64,000 nt of DNA from Adhaeretor mobilis (GCF_007741515.1 NZ_CP036263.1:2853501-2917500); one strand, 5' to 3'. Counted from the stretch's first letter, positions 18,806 through 28,716 are shown. Notes: generated by a model from the sequence alone, not told the origin. Made by a program: numbers and translations.

Positions 18806-21800
18806 ATGTACCAAAAGTACTACCATACTGCGAGCAATAGCATTCAGTCTCACTGGCTTGCCACGTCAACCTTAGCCTTCATGCTGGGCTTGACCGTATC
18901 ACTTACTGCTGTTGCCAAGGAATTTGAAGAAGTACCTCCAGTATCGCCAACCGACGGTGTTATCCGGCTTTTCAACGGTAAAGACCTTGCAGGCCTGTAC
19001 ACCTGGCTGCGAGATGCTCAATATGAAGATCCACGTCAGGTCTTCACCGTTGACAATGGTCTGCTTCGTATTTCGGGAGACGGTTGGGGCGGGATCTGCA
19101 CGAAGCAGGCATTCCGGGATTACCATCTAATCTGTGAATTCAAATGGGGATTGCGAACCTGGGCTGAACGAAAGGATCTCGCCCGAGACTCCGGAATTCT
19201 AATCCACTGCCATGGGCCCGACGGAGCTTACGACGATACCTGGATGGCTTCGATTGAAGCACAGATCATCGAAGGGGGTGTCGGTGATTTTATCGTCGTT
19301 CCAGGACTTCATGACGACGGAAGCCCGGTTGAGCCGCTGTCGCTGACCGCTGAAGTGACTAAAGATCACGATGGTGAGACGGTTTGGAAGCAAGGAGGTG
19401 AGCGCAGAACGTTCACTAGCGGACGCATTAACTGGTACGGCCGCGACCCGGATTGGAAAGACGAACTTGGTTTTCGAGGCGCAGAGGATATTGAGAGTCA
19501 CGAGGGCACGTGGACACGTATGGAGGTGATCTGCGACGGGGGACATATTGTCATTAAGGTCAATGGCACAATCGTTAATGAAGGATTCGACGCTGAACCG
19601 ACAGCAGGAAAGATTACGATTCAGTCGGAATTGGCAGAGATACTGATCCGTCGCTGGGAACTATGGCCGCTGGGGAAGGCACCTGTGTTGGAGCGTCAGG
19701 AGCCCGAGGATAAGACGGGTGTGACATCTCCAAGTTGTTTCCAGGCAGGCGCGTTTGCCATTGACGTCTCGCCTACCGTGTTTCCGGTAGTCGTAAATGG
19801 CGGCATGAATGAGAATTCGGCGCAGACTCTCCTAGATTCTTTGCACGCCCGCTGCCTAGTTCTTGATGACGATAAAGAACAAGTAGCCATAGTCGTGGTC
19901 GACAGTTGCATGATGCCTCGTGTTTTACTCGACGAGGCGAAGAGACTGGCGCAGCTAGCAACTGGCATTCCTCCTGAGCGAATACTCATTTCCGCCACCC
20001 ACACGCATTCTGCCCCCTCAGTAATGCCGGTGCTTGGTAGTCGACGAGACGAAACCTATAGCCGTTTCCTGCCAGGGCAAATCGCTAAAGGAGTCAAGCT
20101 GGCTCAAGAAAACTTGGTTCCTGCACGAATCGGTTGGGCAATGGGGAGGGATGAAAAGAACGTTGCTAGTCGTCGTTGGTTGATGAAGCCGGGGACCGCC
20201 CGAGTCAATCCGTTTGGGGCGACCGATGAACGCGCCCAGATGCATCCTGGGTATGGGAATTCCCACGCGATACGTCCTACTGGTCCAGTTGATCCGGATG
20301 TGGGCGTCCTGGCGGTGCAAACCCGCGATGGCCGACCGCTGGCTTTGCTGGCGAATTATTCGATGCACTATGTTGGTGGCCCAGCAGTCTCGGCTGATTA
20401 TTTTGGTGCGTTCTGCAACGAAATGGTGAAGCTAATCGGCACAGAGCAACCGTCACAACCGTTCGTGGCGATGCTTTCTAATGGCACTAGCGGAGATGCT
20501 TGGTGCCTTGACCAGAGTAAGCCACCTCGGAGGTTCAGTCGAAAGAGTGTAGCGGAAGACGTGGCACGAGCGGCATACGAAGCTTACCGATCAATCCAAT
20601 ACTACGATTGGGTTCCACTAGTTATGGAGGAGCAGTTGTTGCAATTGGACGTCCGCACGCCCAACGCCGAGGAAGTGGGTAAGGCCAAGGCAATTCTTGA
20701 GGACGCCGCTAGACAGGAGAACAACTGTGCTCCATCTCTTGCCGAGGTGTATGCCGGAGAGACAATTGCCCTAAACCAGTTGCCACCAACACGGGAGCTG
20801 AAGCTACAGGCCATTCGAATAGGTGACCTAGGTATTACGGCTATTCCTAACGAAGTATTTGGCAGCACCGGGCTTGAACTTAAGAAGCTGAGCCCTCTAT
20901 CGACGACTTTTAATGTAACCCTGGCAAATGGCGCTGAAGGTTATATCCCTCCTCCCGATCAACACGCACTGGGGGGGTACACGACCTGGCGGGCCCGCTC
21001 AAGTTGCTTGGAGGTGGAAGCAGAGCCAAAGATAAAAGAGGCTGTTCTGAAGTTGCTCCATACCGTAGCGAAACGTAGTCAAAACGAGGAGCCTAAGTTA
21101 TCACAGGCATCGCATCTGGGGCCTGCCAACACAAGTGCGGATGTACCTGAAACAGTGACTGGCCCACTCACTGCCAGCGAATCACTCGAATATTTTCATT
21201 TGCATGAAGGATTCCGAATCGAACTAGTTGCTTCGGAACCACTCATTGTTGATCCGGTGGCCTATGATTGGGGCCCTGACGGAAAACTTTGGGTGGTCGA
21301 AATGGGAGACTACCCGCTTGGATTAGATGGAAAGGGCAAGCCGGGGGGGAGAGTCAAGTTTTTGGAAGACACTACCGGCGATGGCAAATTCGACAAGTCG
21401 ATAATATTCGCCAGTGATATTCCATTTCCCAATGGCATATCGGTCTGGCGGGATGGGGTGATTGTCACTTCCGCACCCGAGATTCTGTACCTGGAGGATA
21501 CCAACGGAGATGGTCATGCCGATCTGCGGAGGCCACTCTACGTGGGCCTTACGGAAGGGAACCCTCAGTTGCGAGCCAACGGCCTCCGCTGGGGTCTTGA
21601 TGGATGGCTCTATTGTGCAAATGGCTTGAGTAGCGTTGGGGAAGTTCAATCAGTTCAGACTGGAGAAAAACTTAGCATTCGTGGCCGCGACTTTCGAATT
21701 CGACCAGATGAAGGGGCAATCGACCCGCAGTTGGGTAGTACTCAGTTCGGCCGTAATCGGGACGATTGGGGCAACTGGTTCGGCGTTTCCAACGGGAATC

Positions 21801-24007
21801 CCATGTGGCATTTCGTGTTGGCGGATCAGTACCTTCGACGCAACCCGCACATGGCGACACCCAACTGTCTCCGTGACGTATCCATCACTCCTGGAAAGTC
21901 GAACGTTTTTTCTCGTAGTAGTAAGGGAGTCTTTTTCCATGCTTCGGAAGTCGGTCGGATTACGTCAGCCAACAGCACGATCGTATTCCGTGACCAGTCG
22001 TTCGGACCAAATTATTATCAAAACTCTTTCGTTAGTGAGCCAGCGCATAATCTGATCCATCGCGAGGTAGTACAACCTGACAGCGTTACTTTTTCTAGCC
22101 AAAGGGCACCAGAAGAGCTAGATTCTGAATTTCTGGCTTCTTCCGATACCTGGTTCCGTCCAAATACGATTCGCACTGGGCCAGATGGTGCGCTTTGGAT
22201 CTCCGATATGTATCGAGAGATCATTGATCATCCCGCCTACATTCCGTCAGAGCAGCATGCGGAACTAGATTTTCGCCAGGGCGAAAATATGGGACGCATT
22301 TACCGCGTGTTTCCAGTGAAACAAGAATCTCGCCCGATTCCAAGGTTAGACGAGATGAATGATCTGGAATTAGTATCCCTGTTAGAACAACCCAACGGCA
22401 CGCTTCGGGATATGGCTCAAAAATATATCGTCTGGAAGAATCGACTAAGTCTCGTACCACTGCTCGAAGAGAAGGCTGCCAGTAGCGATATCGCAGCCTG
22501 TCGACTGCAGGTTATGTGGACCCTGGAATGTCTGGGAGCACTTCGCTCCCAGGTGGTCCTTCAAGCACTTGATGATTCCAGCACTGGTGTGCGACGTGGA
22601 GCGGTGCGGTTAGCAGAGAAGAAGTTTGAGCAAGCGCCACATCTGGGGTTGAAGTTGACTGAAATGGTTCGAGACGGTGATCCACATGTCCAACTGCAAT
22701 TAGCTTGCACATTGGGTGAATGGCACGATCCCCGTGCTGCAGAGGCACTCATTCAAATCGGTCTGCAAAATGCTTCTGAACCGCTCATCTTAACTGCCAT
22801 TATCAGTTCAGCTCGGTCTGACAATGTAGGAGCGATGCTAGATTCCATACTGTCAACTAATGGCGATTTGCCAGAGAGTTTACTTGGGGGACTCCTCGAG
22901 GCAGCTATTGGTTACGAGCAGTTAGCCGTGACAGCCAATAGCTTCAGAAAGATTGCCACGCCAGGTGCCAAAGGGTACGCGAGTTGGCAGTTGGGAGCTT
23001 TAGTCACGTTGAGCGATAAGTTATGGTCCCGTCAAGAATCGCTCGGAGATCTTATTTCTACAGACGAATCCAACAACAACCAAAGTGTAGAATGCCTCGA
23101 ACTCTTATACGCAAACGTGCGTCGGATGGCCGCCGATCCAAATGAGTCTACTAGTGGTCGCATTCACGCACTGCAGTTGTTGGGGCATCAGGGCAAGAAT
23201 ATCAAAGAAGATCGTGAGTTGCTAGCCGAGATCTTGGCCCCTCAAGTGCCCGTTGCAATCCAGGCCGCTGCGCTCGATGCATTGTCTCAATTAGGTGGCA
23301 GTCATGTTGGAAAGCAGGTCTTAAACAAATGGGAAATCTTCTCGCCTCAACTGCGCAGTCAAGTCCTTGACATATTATTGAGTCGCCCTGATTGGACGGG
23401 GCTCCTGCTAGACCGGATCGAGGCAGGAGGCATCTCTGTCAGTGAATTGGATGCCAATCACCGTGGCAGGATTGCTTCCCAATCTGGTCATCAGCTGCAA
23501 GAAAGACTGGACCAGATCCTTGCCGACTCTTCGAACACGGATCGCCAAGAGATTATTCGCCAATGGGAACCAGTGCTTGAGCTCCAAGGTAACGCAAATT
23601 TGGGGGCTGCCGTTTTCAAGAAACATTGCGCTGTATGCCATCAACCAGACAACCGGGGTCATTCAGTAGGGCCTGATTTATCGGCACTCACCAATAAGTC
23701 ACCAGAAGCGATTTTAGAGTCGATTCTCGATCCAAACCGAGCCATCGACGCAAGATATATGAACTATCAAGCGTTTACTTCGGATGGACGCAGCTATTCC
23801 GGCGTTCTTGTACGGGAATCGAGTTCCAGCGTCACGCTCCTGTCCCAGGACAGCAAGGCATATGTCCTCATGCGGAATAGTCTCGAAGAAATTCAAAGTA
23901 CTGGTCGATCAATGATGCCCGAAGGAATAGAGAAAGATATGATCCCTCAAGAGATGGCAGACTTGCTTACTTACGTATCAGAAATGGGCGAAATAGGTGC
24001 AGAATGA
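18806..24007 (+). CDS. 1733-residue exported protein: DUF1080 + neutral ceramidase-like + PVC-type dehydrogenase propeller + HEAT + cytochrome c
   Basis: A signal-like segment is followed by: DUF1080 / 3-keto-disaccharide hydrolase-like LamG fold at ~50-290 (LFNGKDLAGLYTW, DSGILIHCHGPDG, WTRMEVICDG); a neutral/alkaline ceramidase-like domain at ~310-755 (AIDVSPTVFPV, SATHTHSAPSV with likely zinc histidines, MLSNGTSGDAW); a PVC-type membrane-bound dehydrogenase/NHL-like propeller at ~785-1170 (FRIELVASEPLIVDPVAYDW, DTNGDGHADL, WISDMYREIIDHP); HEAT-like repeats at ~1180-1590; and a C-terminal c-type haem domain with CAVCH near residue 1607 and HSVGPDLSAL. It is a periplasmic redox enzyme fused to hydrolase-like modules. 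PVC dehydrogenase-HEAT-cytochrome proteins are common in planctomycetes; the two N-terminal additions are the unusual part. Substrate unknown. Confidence 0.85.
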   Translation: MYQKYYHTASNSIQSHWLATSTLAFMLGLTVSLTAVAKEFEEVPPVSPTDGVIRLFNGKDLAGLYTWLRDAQYEDPRQVFTVDNGLLRISGDGWGGICTKQAFRDYHLICEFKWGLRTWAERKDLARDSGILIHCHGPDGAYDDTWMASIEAQIIEGGVGDFIVVPGLHDDGSPVEPLSLTAEVTKDHDGETVWKQGGERRTFTSGRINWYGRDPDWKDELGFRGAEDIESHEGTWTRMEVICDGGHIVIKVNGTIVNEGFDAEPTAGKITIQSELAEILIRRWELWPLGKAPVLERQEPEDKTGVTSPSCFQAGAFAIDVSPTVFPVVVNGGMNENSAQTLLDSLHARCLVLDDDKEQVAIVVVDSCMMPRVLLDEAKRLAQLATGIPPERILISATHTHSAPSVMPVLGSRRDETYSRFLPGQIAKGVKLAQENLVPARIGWAMGRDEKNVASRRWLMKPGTARVNPFGATDERAQMHPGYGNSHAIRPTGPVDPDVGVLAVQTRDGRPLALLANYSMHYVGGPAVSADYFGAFCNEMVKLIGTEQPSQPFVAMLSNGTSGDAWCLDQSKPPRRFSRKSVAEDVARAAYEAYRSIQYYDWVPLVMEEQLLQLDVRTPNAEEVGKAKAILEDAARQENNCAPSLAEVYAGETIALNQLPPTRELKLQAIRIGDLGITAIPNEVFGSTGLELKKLSPLSTTFNVTLANGAEGYIPPPDQHALGGYTTWRARSSCLEVEAEPKIKEAVLKLLHTVAKRSQNEEPKLSQASHLGPANTSADVPETVTGPLTASESLEYFHLHEGFRIELVASEPLIVDPVAYDWGPDGKLWVVEMGDYPLGLDGKGKPGGRVKFLEDTTGDGKFDKSIIFASDIPFPNGISVWRDGVIVTSAPEILYLEDTNGDGHADLRRPLYVGLTEGNPQLRANGLRWGLDGWLYCANGLSSVGEVQSVQTGEKLSIRGRDFRIRPDEGAIDPQLGSTQFGRNRDDWGNWFGVSNGNPMWHFVLADQYLRRNPHMATPNCLRDVSITPGKSNVFSRSSKGVFFHASEVGRITSANSTIVFRDQSFGPNYYQNSFVSEPAHNLIHREVVQPDSVTFSSQRAPEELDSEFLASSDTWFRPNTIRTGPDGALWISDMYREIIDHPAYIPSEQHAELDFRQGENMGRIYRVFPVKQESRPIPRLDEMNDLELVSLLEQPNGTLRDMAQKYIVWKNRLSLVPLLEEKAASSDIAACRLQVMWTLECLGALRSQVVLQALDDSSTGVRRGAVRLAEKKFEQAPHLGLKLTEMVRDGDPHVQLQLACTLGEWHDPRAAEALIQIGLQNASEPLILTAIISSARSDNVGAMLDSILSTNGDLPESLLGGLLEAAIGYEQLAVTANSFRKIATPGAKGYASWQLGALVTLSDKLWSRQESLGDLISTDESNNNQSVECLELLYANVRRMAADPNESTSGRIHALQLLGHQGKNIKEDRELLAEILAPQVPVAIQAAALDALSQLGGSHVGKQVLNKWEIFSPQLRSQVLDILLSRPDWTGLLLDRIEAGGISVSELDANHRGRIASQSGHQLQERLDQILADSSNTDRQEIIRQWEPVLELQGNANLGAAVFKKHCAVCHQPDNRGHSVGPDLSALTNKSPEAILESILDPNRAIDARYMNYQAFTSDGRSYSGVLVRESSSSVTLLSQDSKAYVLMRNSLEEIQSTGRSMMPEGIEKDMIPQEMADLLTYVSEMGEIGAE

Positions 24008-24238
24008 TTCTAGTAGTGTCGCGAATAGAAGGATCATCAGGTAGTGAGTGAGTTTGCTCACTGGAGAACTTGGAAATGAGAATGGACATTTCCTCCGACT
24101 AACTCGATAGGTCCTGTGTTGTGTACTTCTTGCAGCAGTCCGGGGCTAGGCGCCCTGGAAAGTTCGATGAGCAAGACCACGATCATCTATCAGGCCTACT
24201 ACTATCAACGCCCCCTTAGAGATTCTCAAAGTGCATTC

Positions 24239-26311
24239 ATGGAATTGACAACGCCAGCATGGCGGTGGGACCGCGCTCGACTTAGAGACTTCATTGCGAA
24301 AGCGCTGCCCAGGCGTACCGAATCGCGTCTCTGCCGTGTCGCAATCATTCTAGTACTCGTTACGGATGTTCCGATTCGAGCTGATGGCAAAGGAATACCT
24401 ATTGTCCTAGATCATCTAGCACAAGGAGTGATCGTAGTTCCGGATGACGCTTCGATCCAGAACCGAAAAACTGCGGCATTGCTGTCAGAATATATCGCAG
24501 AATCTACAGCGGCTACGTTGGAAGTAGTACAAGAATCAAAGATTCCCTTGCAGGGCTCTCGCATTTATGTGGGGAGAACGCGATTCGCGGAGCAGTTCAG
24601 TTTGCGATTGAGTGAGCTAGACGCCGATGGGTTTGTGATTCATCCAGTGGACGAACAGAACCTTGTAATTGCTGGGGCAACAGATTGGGGAACGGAATTC
24701 GGGGTATGCGAGTTTCTTGAAGAACTTGTTGGAGTTAGGTGGTTGCTACCAGGAGAGGATGGTACCCATGTTCCTGAACAATCAGAAATCTTGGGACCAG
24801 AGGAAAGCATACGGCAAGAACCGGCTAGTATTTCCCGGTTTATGAGCGGGTTCCCCAATGTAGTTCAGAACGAGTGGGCAAGACGCAACCGCATGCGAAG
24901 TCGAATTGGCTTTCACCACAATTTGCTGCATCTTTTTCCAGCTGAGAAATACGTTAAGACTCATCCGCACTTCTTTCCGATTCAGAATGGCAAACGGTAT
25001 CTGCCTGGCCAAGGAGTACTTGGCGGTTGGCAGCCTTGCCTTACAGCAGAAGGTATTACGGAGGAAGCCATAAAGAACATTAATGAATTCTTCTGTGCAC
25101 ATCCAGATGCGACGTCCTTCTCACTGGCAGTGAATGACAGCGGCGGGGATTGTGAGTGCGCAACCTGTCAATCAAGAGATACGGGAGAAAATAATCACTT
25201 AGGTGTCCGTGACGTTTCCGATCGCTACTTCGAGTGGTGTAATCAAGTCGTAACAGAGGTACTCAAGTCGCATCCGGACAAGTACTTTGGGTGTCTGGCA
25301 TACTATCAAGTAGGGATGCCGCCGACTGAGGTGGAATTGCATGAACGGCTTGTCCCATGCCTCACGCAAGACCGGATGAGATGGTTTGATCAGAGTCTTA
25401 AAAAACGTGGTCATGAGCTAACTGAATCTTGGGCAAAAGCCAGCCCAACGTTAGGATTTTACGAATATCTTTATGGCACTCCTTACATGCTCCCACGCAT
25501 ATATTTTCGGCAAATGGCCGAGAACTATCGATATGCAAATCAACAAGGGGTCCGCGTTCATTATGCAGAAGTCTATCCGAACTGGGGTGAAGGGCCAAAG
25601 TTGTATCTAGCGCTTAAATTGCAATGGAACCCCGACGAAGATATCGACAAGCTACTTGATGATTGGTACACGGCTTGTGTCGGCAAGGAAGCCGCCCCAC
25701 TTCTCGCTGAATATTACGAACTTTGGGAAGAGTTTTGGACAAGTTCCGAGCTTGCGAATGGAGAATGGTTTACCTCCTCGAATCGCGAGTATTTGAATTT
25801 CTATTCACCTGAGTACATGGAGTTGGTATCCGAAGATATTATTCAACGGAGCAGGGAACTGCTTGAGTTGACAGTTGGCAAAACAAAGACTTCTAAGCAG
25901 AAGAAACGAGCCGAACTAATGCTCGAAGCCTTTGAATATTACGAAGCATCGGCGTATTCTTATCTTGCAAGCCAAAAGCATTTGAAGACGATCTCCAATG
26001 AAGAGGAGGCGTTAGAGTTTATCGCGATTACCTTGAAAGGGGGAGCAATGGCTGAGCAACGCCAAACGCTGCTTGCAAAGTTTGGTGATCACCCGGTACT
26101 GGTTCATCCTCGCCCCATCTCAATAAAACAGCATGAGAGACTGCGATGCGAGGCATGGGGGGTTGGTTCATTGTGGCCCGTCTATCCATGGTTGGATAAG
26201 TCAGACCATGTTCGCAATAAGTTAAATGAAGTCTCTGCAACTGGCTGGAATGTGCGTGCCGCACAGGCTAAGAATATTCTCACAAAATGGAGCGCACAAC
26301 AAGAGCAGTAG
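24239..26311 (+). CDS. DUF4838-domain protein (alpha-glucuronidase/GH20-like fold)
   Basis: About 690 residues from the ATG at 24239; earlier in-frame starts at 24167 (with GGAAAG just upstream) and 24116 are possible. A hydrophobic stretch (VAIILVLVTDVPIRA) suggests export. The N-terminal ~200 residues resemble the alpha/beta domain preceding GH20/GH67 barrels (VVPDDASIQNRKTAALLSEYI, DWGTEFGVCEFLEELVGVRWLLPG). The DUF4838 region follows (FSLAVNDSGGDCECATC, YHARVYAE-like VHYAEVYPNWGEGPKLYLAL). Such proteins occur with polysaccharide-use genes and are suspected glycosidases without a settled reaction. It follows the giant dehydrogenase by ~230 bases on the same strand and borders the IS-rich region. 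Confidence 0.78.
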   Translation: MELTTPAWRWDRARLRDFIAKALPRRTESRLCRVAIILVLVTDVPIRADGKGIPIVLDHLAQGVIVVPDDASIQNRKTAALLSEYIAESTAATLEVVQESKIPLQGSRIYVGRTRFAEQFSLRLSELDADGFVIHPVDEQNLVIAGATDWGTEFGVCEFLEELVGVRWLLPGEDGTHVPEQSEILGPEESIRQEPASISRFMSGFPNVVQNEWARRNRMRSRIGFHHNLLHLFPAEKYVKTHPHFFPIQNGKRYLPGQGVLGGWQPCLTAEGITEEAIKNINEFFCAHPDATSFSLAVNDSGGDCECATCQSRDTGENNHLGVRDVSDRYFEWCNQVVTEVLKSHPDKYFGCLAYYQVGMPPTEVELHERLVPCLTQDRMRWFDQSLKKRGHELTESWAKASPTLGFYEYLYGTPYMLPRIYFRQMAENYRYANQQGVRVHYAEVYPNWGEGPKLYLALKLQWNPDEDIDKLLDDWYTACVGKEAAPLLAEYYELWEEFWTSSELANGEWFTSSNREYLNFYSPEYMELVSEDIIQRSRELLELTVGKTKTSKQKKRAELMLEAFEYYEASAYSYLASQKHLKTISNEEEALEFIAITLKGGAMAEQRQTLLAKFGDHPVLVHPRPISIKQHERLRCEAWGVGSLWPVYPWLDKSDHVRNKLNEVSATGWNVRAAQAKNILTKWSAQQEQ

Positions 26312-26516
26312 TACAAACGACATGTTATTCCAGGTGTCCCTACCGAATAATCCATCCGCCTGGAAACAGTCAAGTTGCAGAGCGCAATTCAGCTCAGTGC
26401 GAGCCACTACTCATCAACGCATGGACCAGAAAGTAGACGAGCAACAAGCCAAAATCTCCCGATTTTACACTCCGCGCAGACCGCTAGACAGAACGCACGC
26501 TCAGAAGAATGGGCGC

Positions 26517-26789
26517 TCAAGCAGCCTCGCGTGCGTACCGATGGTGCAGCCCGCCCAAGAAAGGCGTGGCGACGGTTGCGCTTATCTCAGGCGGCTCCCG
26601 CGAGCGCCCGTGTGGCGCATCGCCATCAATGCCCTGATGCGGGCGATGCTGATGGAAGCATTCAAAGTACTCGGCTAGCAATCGCTTGAGATGGGCTTCG
26701 TTTAGCACAATCACTTGGTTGAGACACTCCCGTCGCACCGAGCCTATCAGCCGTTCGACATAGGCATTGGACAAAGCAGTCGATTGCAC
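26517..26789 (-). pseudogene. C-terminal fragment of an integrase-core (rve) transposase
   Basis: About 90 residues starting at ALSNAYVERLIGSVRREC and VIVLNEAHLKRLLAEYFECFHQHRPHQGI. That is the very conserved C-terminal block of one rve/DDE transposase group, including the catalytic glutamate in YVERLIGS. The catalytic aspartates and whole N-terminus are missing, so this is a truncated relic. It abuts the DUF5372-like gene that usually accompanies such elements. Confidence 0.75.
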
Positions 26790-26794
26790 CCGAT

Positions 26795-27049
26795 TTGTCT
26801 GATGAAGAGCGAACCTTCGCGGTGACGCATCCGTTTCATCCGCTCCAGGGGCGTGAGTATTCCTTGGTCACGTACCGCCACAACTGGGGCGAAGATCGAG
26901 TCTACTTCCACGACGACAAGGGCGACTTGTCTGCAATACCTGCGAGCTGGACAAGTGTTGCGCCGAAGGATCCATTTCGCGAAGTCGCCGCAGGCAGATG
27001 TTTGTTGCGCTTTGTCGATCTGCAAGGGCTTATCGCGTTGGCACACTAG
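26795..27049 (+). CDS. DUF5372-like IS-associated small protein
   Basis: 84 residues with TTG or an upstream codon as start. The sequence FAVTHPFHPLQGREYSLVTY followed by RHNWGEDRVYFHDDKGDLSAIPASWT matches my memory of the DUF5372 family, a small protein encoded next to certain insertion sequences. Its role is unknown. It is convergent/adjacent to transposase debris at 26517-26789, so it is probably a leftover passenger rather than a host gene. The frame appears intact. Confidence 0.55.
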   Translation: MSDEERTFAVTHPFHPLQGREYSLVTYRHNWGEDRVYFHDDKGDLSAIPASWTSVAPKDPFREVAAGRCLLRFVDLQGLIALAH

Positions 27050-27219
27050 ATTGCTGCCCGAGAAGATTGCTCGGGCGAGGAGGCGTCTGGTTTGTGAATA
27101 GCGTTTGAAAAGTGCGTCGCTTGGCGGTCGAATATTGCAGCGCTAGGTAGGTGCGGAGATTGTAACAGACCCTCCCGCTTAGGTCACGATGGCTCCTTGG
27201 TCTTCTTTCGACACCTTCT

Positions 27220-27333
27220 CTGGGCTTACTTGGCGACGGTACTCGACTTGTTTAGCCGCAAGATAGTCGGTTGGGCCATGAGCGATTCCTTAGCGACGCC
27301 GTTGGTGAGTGAGGCGTTGCGTGAGGTGGCCCA
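27220..27333 (+). pseudogene. IS3-type transposase core fragment, split by the IS3 insertion
   Basis: Translating the plus strand gives WAYLATVLDLFSRKIVGWAM then SDSLATPLVSEALREV, the conserved DLFSRKIVGWA block of IS3 OrfB. The fragment ends exactly where the complete IS3 element begins at 27322, so the younger element landed in, or at the edge of, an older relative. Confidence 0.7.
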
Positions 27334-27355
27334 GACTTGACGGGCGCGTCATCCC

Positions 27356-28204
27356 TTAAGTCTGGCAGGTTGTCTCGAATCGGTTGGGTGACAGGTAATC
27401 TATCGAGGAATGTCGTCTCAGTGCGTTGTAGTAGTTGATGTATTCTTGGATTTCTCTGCGTGCTTCTTCATAGCTCTGGTAAGTTGCCATTTCTAATTCG
27501 GTCTTGAGGGTGCCAAAGCAAGATTCCATGAAGGCGTTGTCGTAGCAGTCTCCAGCCCGGCTCATGCTTTGCCGCATTTGAGCGCGGGATAGAATGGCTC
27601 GATATTCCTTGGCTGCGTACTGGCCGCCAGGGTCCGAATGGTGAATGAGCCCTGTTGCCGGTTGCCGATTCCCAATGGCATCTTTTAAGGACTTGATCAC
27701 CAGCGAGGCTTCCATGTTCTCGTCGAACGACCAGCCGACGATCTTTCTCGAGTAAAGGTCCATCAGCAGCGCCAAGTAAGCGAACCGGCTCTGTAACGCC
27801 ACGTAGGTGATGTCACCTACCCAGACCTGGTTCAATCGATCCATCTCAATGCCTTCGAGTAGCAAGTTGGAATTGTAGCCCAATCGGTGATTGCTCTGGG
27901 TCGTACGTGGCTTGAAAGACTTGGGCTGGATCGCAAGGAGGTTCATTGGGTCCATAATTTTACGCACTTTGCTGCGACTACACCGCTCGCCTCGCTCCTG
28001 AAGTTCACAAGCGATTCTGCGGGCACCGTAACGCCTGCGATGTTGATGAAATACGTCTTTGATCATCGGCCCGAGTCGCTGGTCTAGTTGCTCGTAGAGG
28101 TTGGGCGATGCGGTCTTCCAGCCATAGTAGGCGCTACGCGATACCTCGAGAGCCCCGCACAGATGGTTCACCTCAAAGTCCTCTTCGGACAGCACACCAA
28201 TCAC
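27356..28204 (-). CDS. IS3-family transposase OrfB (DDE catalytic domain)
   Basis: 282 residues. The N-terminal helix-turn-helix-like HTH_21 part (CGALEVSRSAYYGWK, RRRYGARRIACELQ) is followed by an rve integrase core with all three catalytic acids visible: Asp in VWVGDITYVAL, Asp in LIHHSDPGGQYA, Glu in DNAFMESCFGTLKTE. The C-terminus NALRRHSSIDYLSPNRFE is complete. In IS3 elements OrfB is normally made as an OrfAB fusion by -1 frameshifting, and the register here fits that. It appears functional and catalyses excision of the element as a circle and reinsertion. Confidence 0.92.
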   Translation of the reverse strand: MIGVLSEEDFEVNHLCGALEVSRSAYYGWKTASPNLYEQLDQRLGPMIKDVFHQHRRRYGARRIACELQERGERCSRSKVRKIMDPMNLLAIQPKSFKPRTTQSNHRLGYNSNLLLEGIEMDRLNQVWVGDITYVALQSRFAYLALLMDLYSRKIVGWSFDENMEASLVIKSLKDAIGNRQPATGLIHHSDPGGQYAAKEYRAILSRAQMRQSMSRAGDCYDNAFMESCFGTLKTELEMATYQSYEEARREIQEYINYYNALRRHSSIDYLSPNRFETTCQT

Positions 28205-28218
28205 TGGATAAATCTCGG

Positions 28219-28545
28219 CTACTCTTGCTGGCTTAAAATGCCCAACGCTTTTTTTAGGATGTCTCGTTCGCGTTGGGTGCGTCGCAATTGTTCGCGAAGC
28301 TGGCTCACTTCTTTGTCGAGCGTCTCGGTCACGGGGCCGCTTTCGCTGACCAACTCTGCTTTCCAGCGATAGAGCAAGTCCGTATTGCCAATGCCCAGAT
28401 TGTCAGAAACCGAGCTGGCCGAGTAACCATCGACCATCATCTGGACGGCTTGCTGTTTGAACTCACGGGTAAACGTGCGACGGGTCCGCATCTCGGCTGA
28501 GCGTTTCTTCTTGGCCATCGTGGCCCCCCTAAAATGGGGCTTCAA
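28219..28545 (-). CDS. IS3-family transposase OrfA (helix-turn-helix)
   Basis: Begins MAKKKRSAEMRTRRTFTREF in its preferred form (an internal ATG behind the nominal start), then KQQAVQMMVDGYSASSVSDNLG, the DNA-binding helix-turn-helix, and a leucine-zipper-like tail (LDKEVSQLREQLRRTQRERD). It recognises the inverted repeats and, when fused to OrfB by frameshifting, forms the transposase. A related but truncated OrfA lies at 30830-31113. Confidence 0.9.
   Translation of the reverse strand: MKPHFRGATMAKKKRSAEMRTRRTFTREFKQQAVQMMVDGYSASSVSDNLGIGNTDLLYRWKAELVSESGPVTETLDKEVSQLREQLRRTQRERDILKKALGILSQQE
28249..28255 (-). other. A7 slippery run, putative -1 ribosomal frameshift site (orfA/orfB)
   Basis: On the minus strand the sequence reads CTAAAAAAAGCG within the last codons of orfA. 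A_AAA_AAG is the standard slippery heptamer of IS3 elements, and orfB is in the -1 register relative to orfA. Frameshifting here would yield the OrfAB transposase. Confidence 0.75.
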
Positions 28546-28626
28546 GGCCTACCATCTTAGAGGTTCACGCGCCCGTCAAGTCTGGGCCACCTCATGTGAC
28601 CGAACATTCGCAGGGAACTATCGAGC

Positions 28627-28675
28627 CAAACCTCGCATGATCTTGCCGGGATTCGATGCAGCTGGAACGTCCCAT
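28627..28675 (-). pseudogene. 16-codon 5' remnant of a DUF1559 gene
   Basis: Reads MGRSSCIESRQDHARF, identical to the start of the DUF1559 gene at 9401, and the upstream intergenic spacer is also nearly identical to 9402-9475. The rest of the gene is gone; unrelated bases and then the IS3 element follow. It shows that cassette material was copied as a DNRLRE-DUF1559 block and then truncated. Confidence 0.85.
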
Positions 28676-28716
28676 TGCACAATTCCTTTCCTTGTTTAGC
28701 ACTGATTGAAGTGCAT

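Larger units (their letters stand above)
27322..28594 (-). mobile_element. Complete IS3-family insertion sequence (about 1273 bp)
   Basis: Bounded by perfect 27-bp inverted repeats at 27322-27348 and 28568-28594, beginning TGAGGTGGCCCAGACTTGAC and ending in the complementary ...TCA, as expected for IS3 TG...CA termini. It carries orfA and orfB in -1 register with an A7G slippery run. No matching target duplication is visible next to the ends. It inserted between an older IS3 fragment and a truncated DUF1559 gene. Confidence 0.9.

Noticed and set aside
26375..26689. Plus-strand frames of 104-150 residues opposite the transposase relic
   Set aside because: They are antisense to a recognisable integrase fragment and have no similarity of their own.
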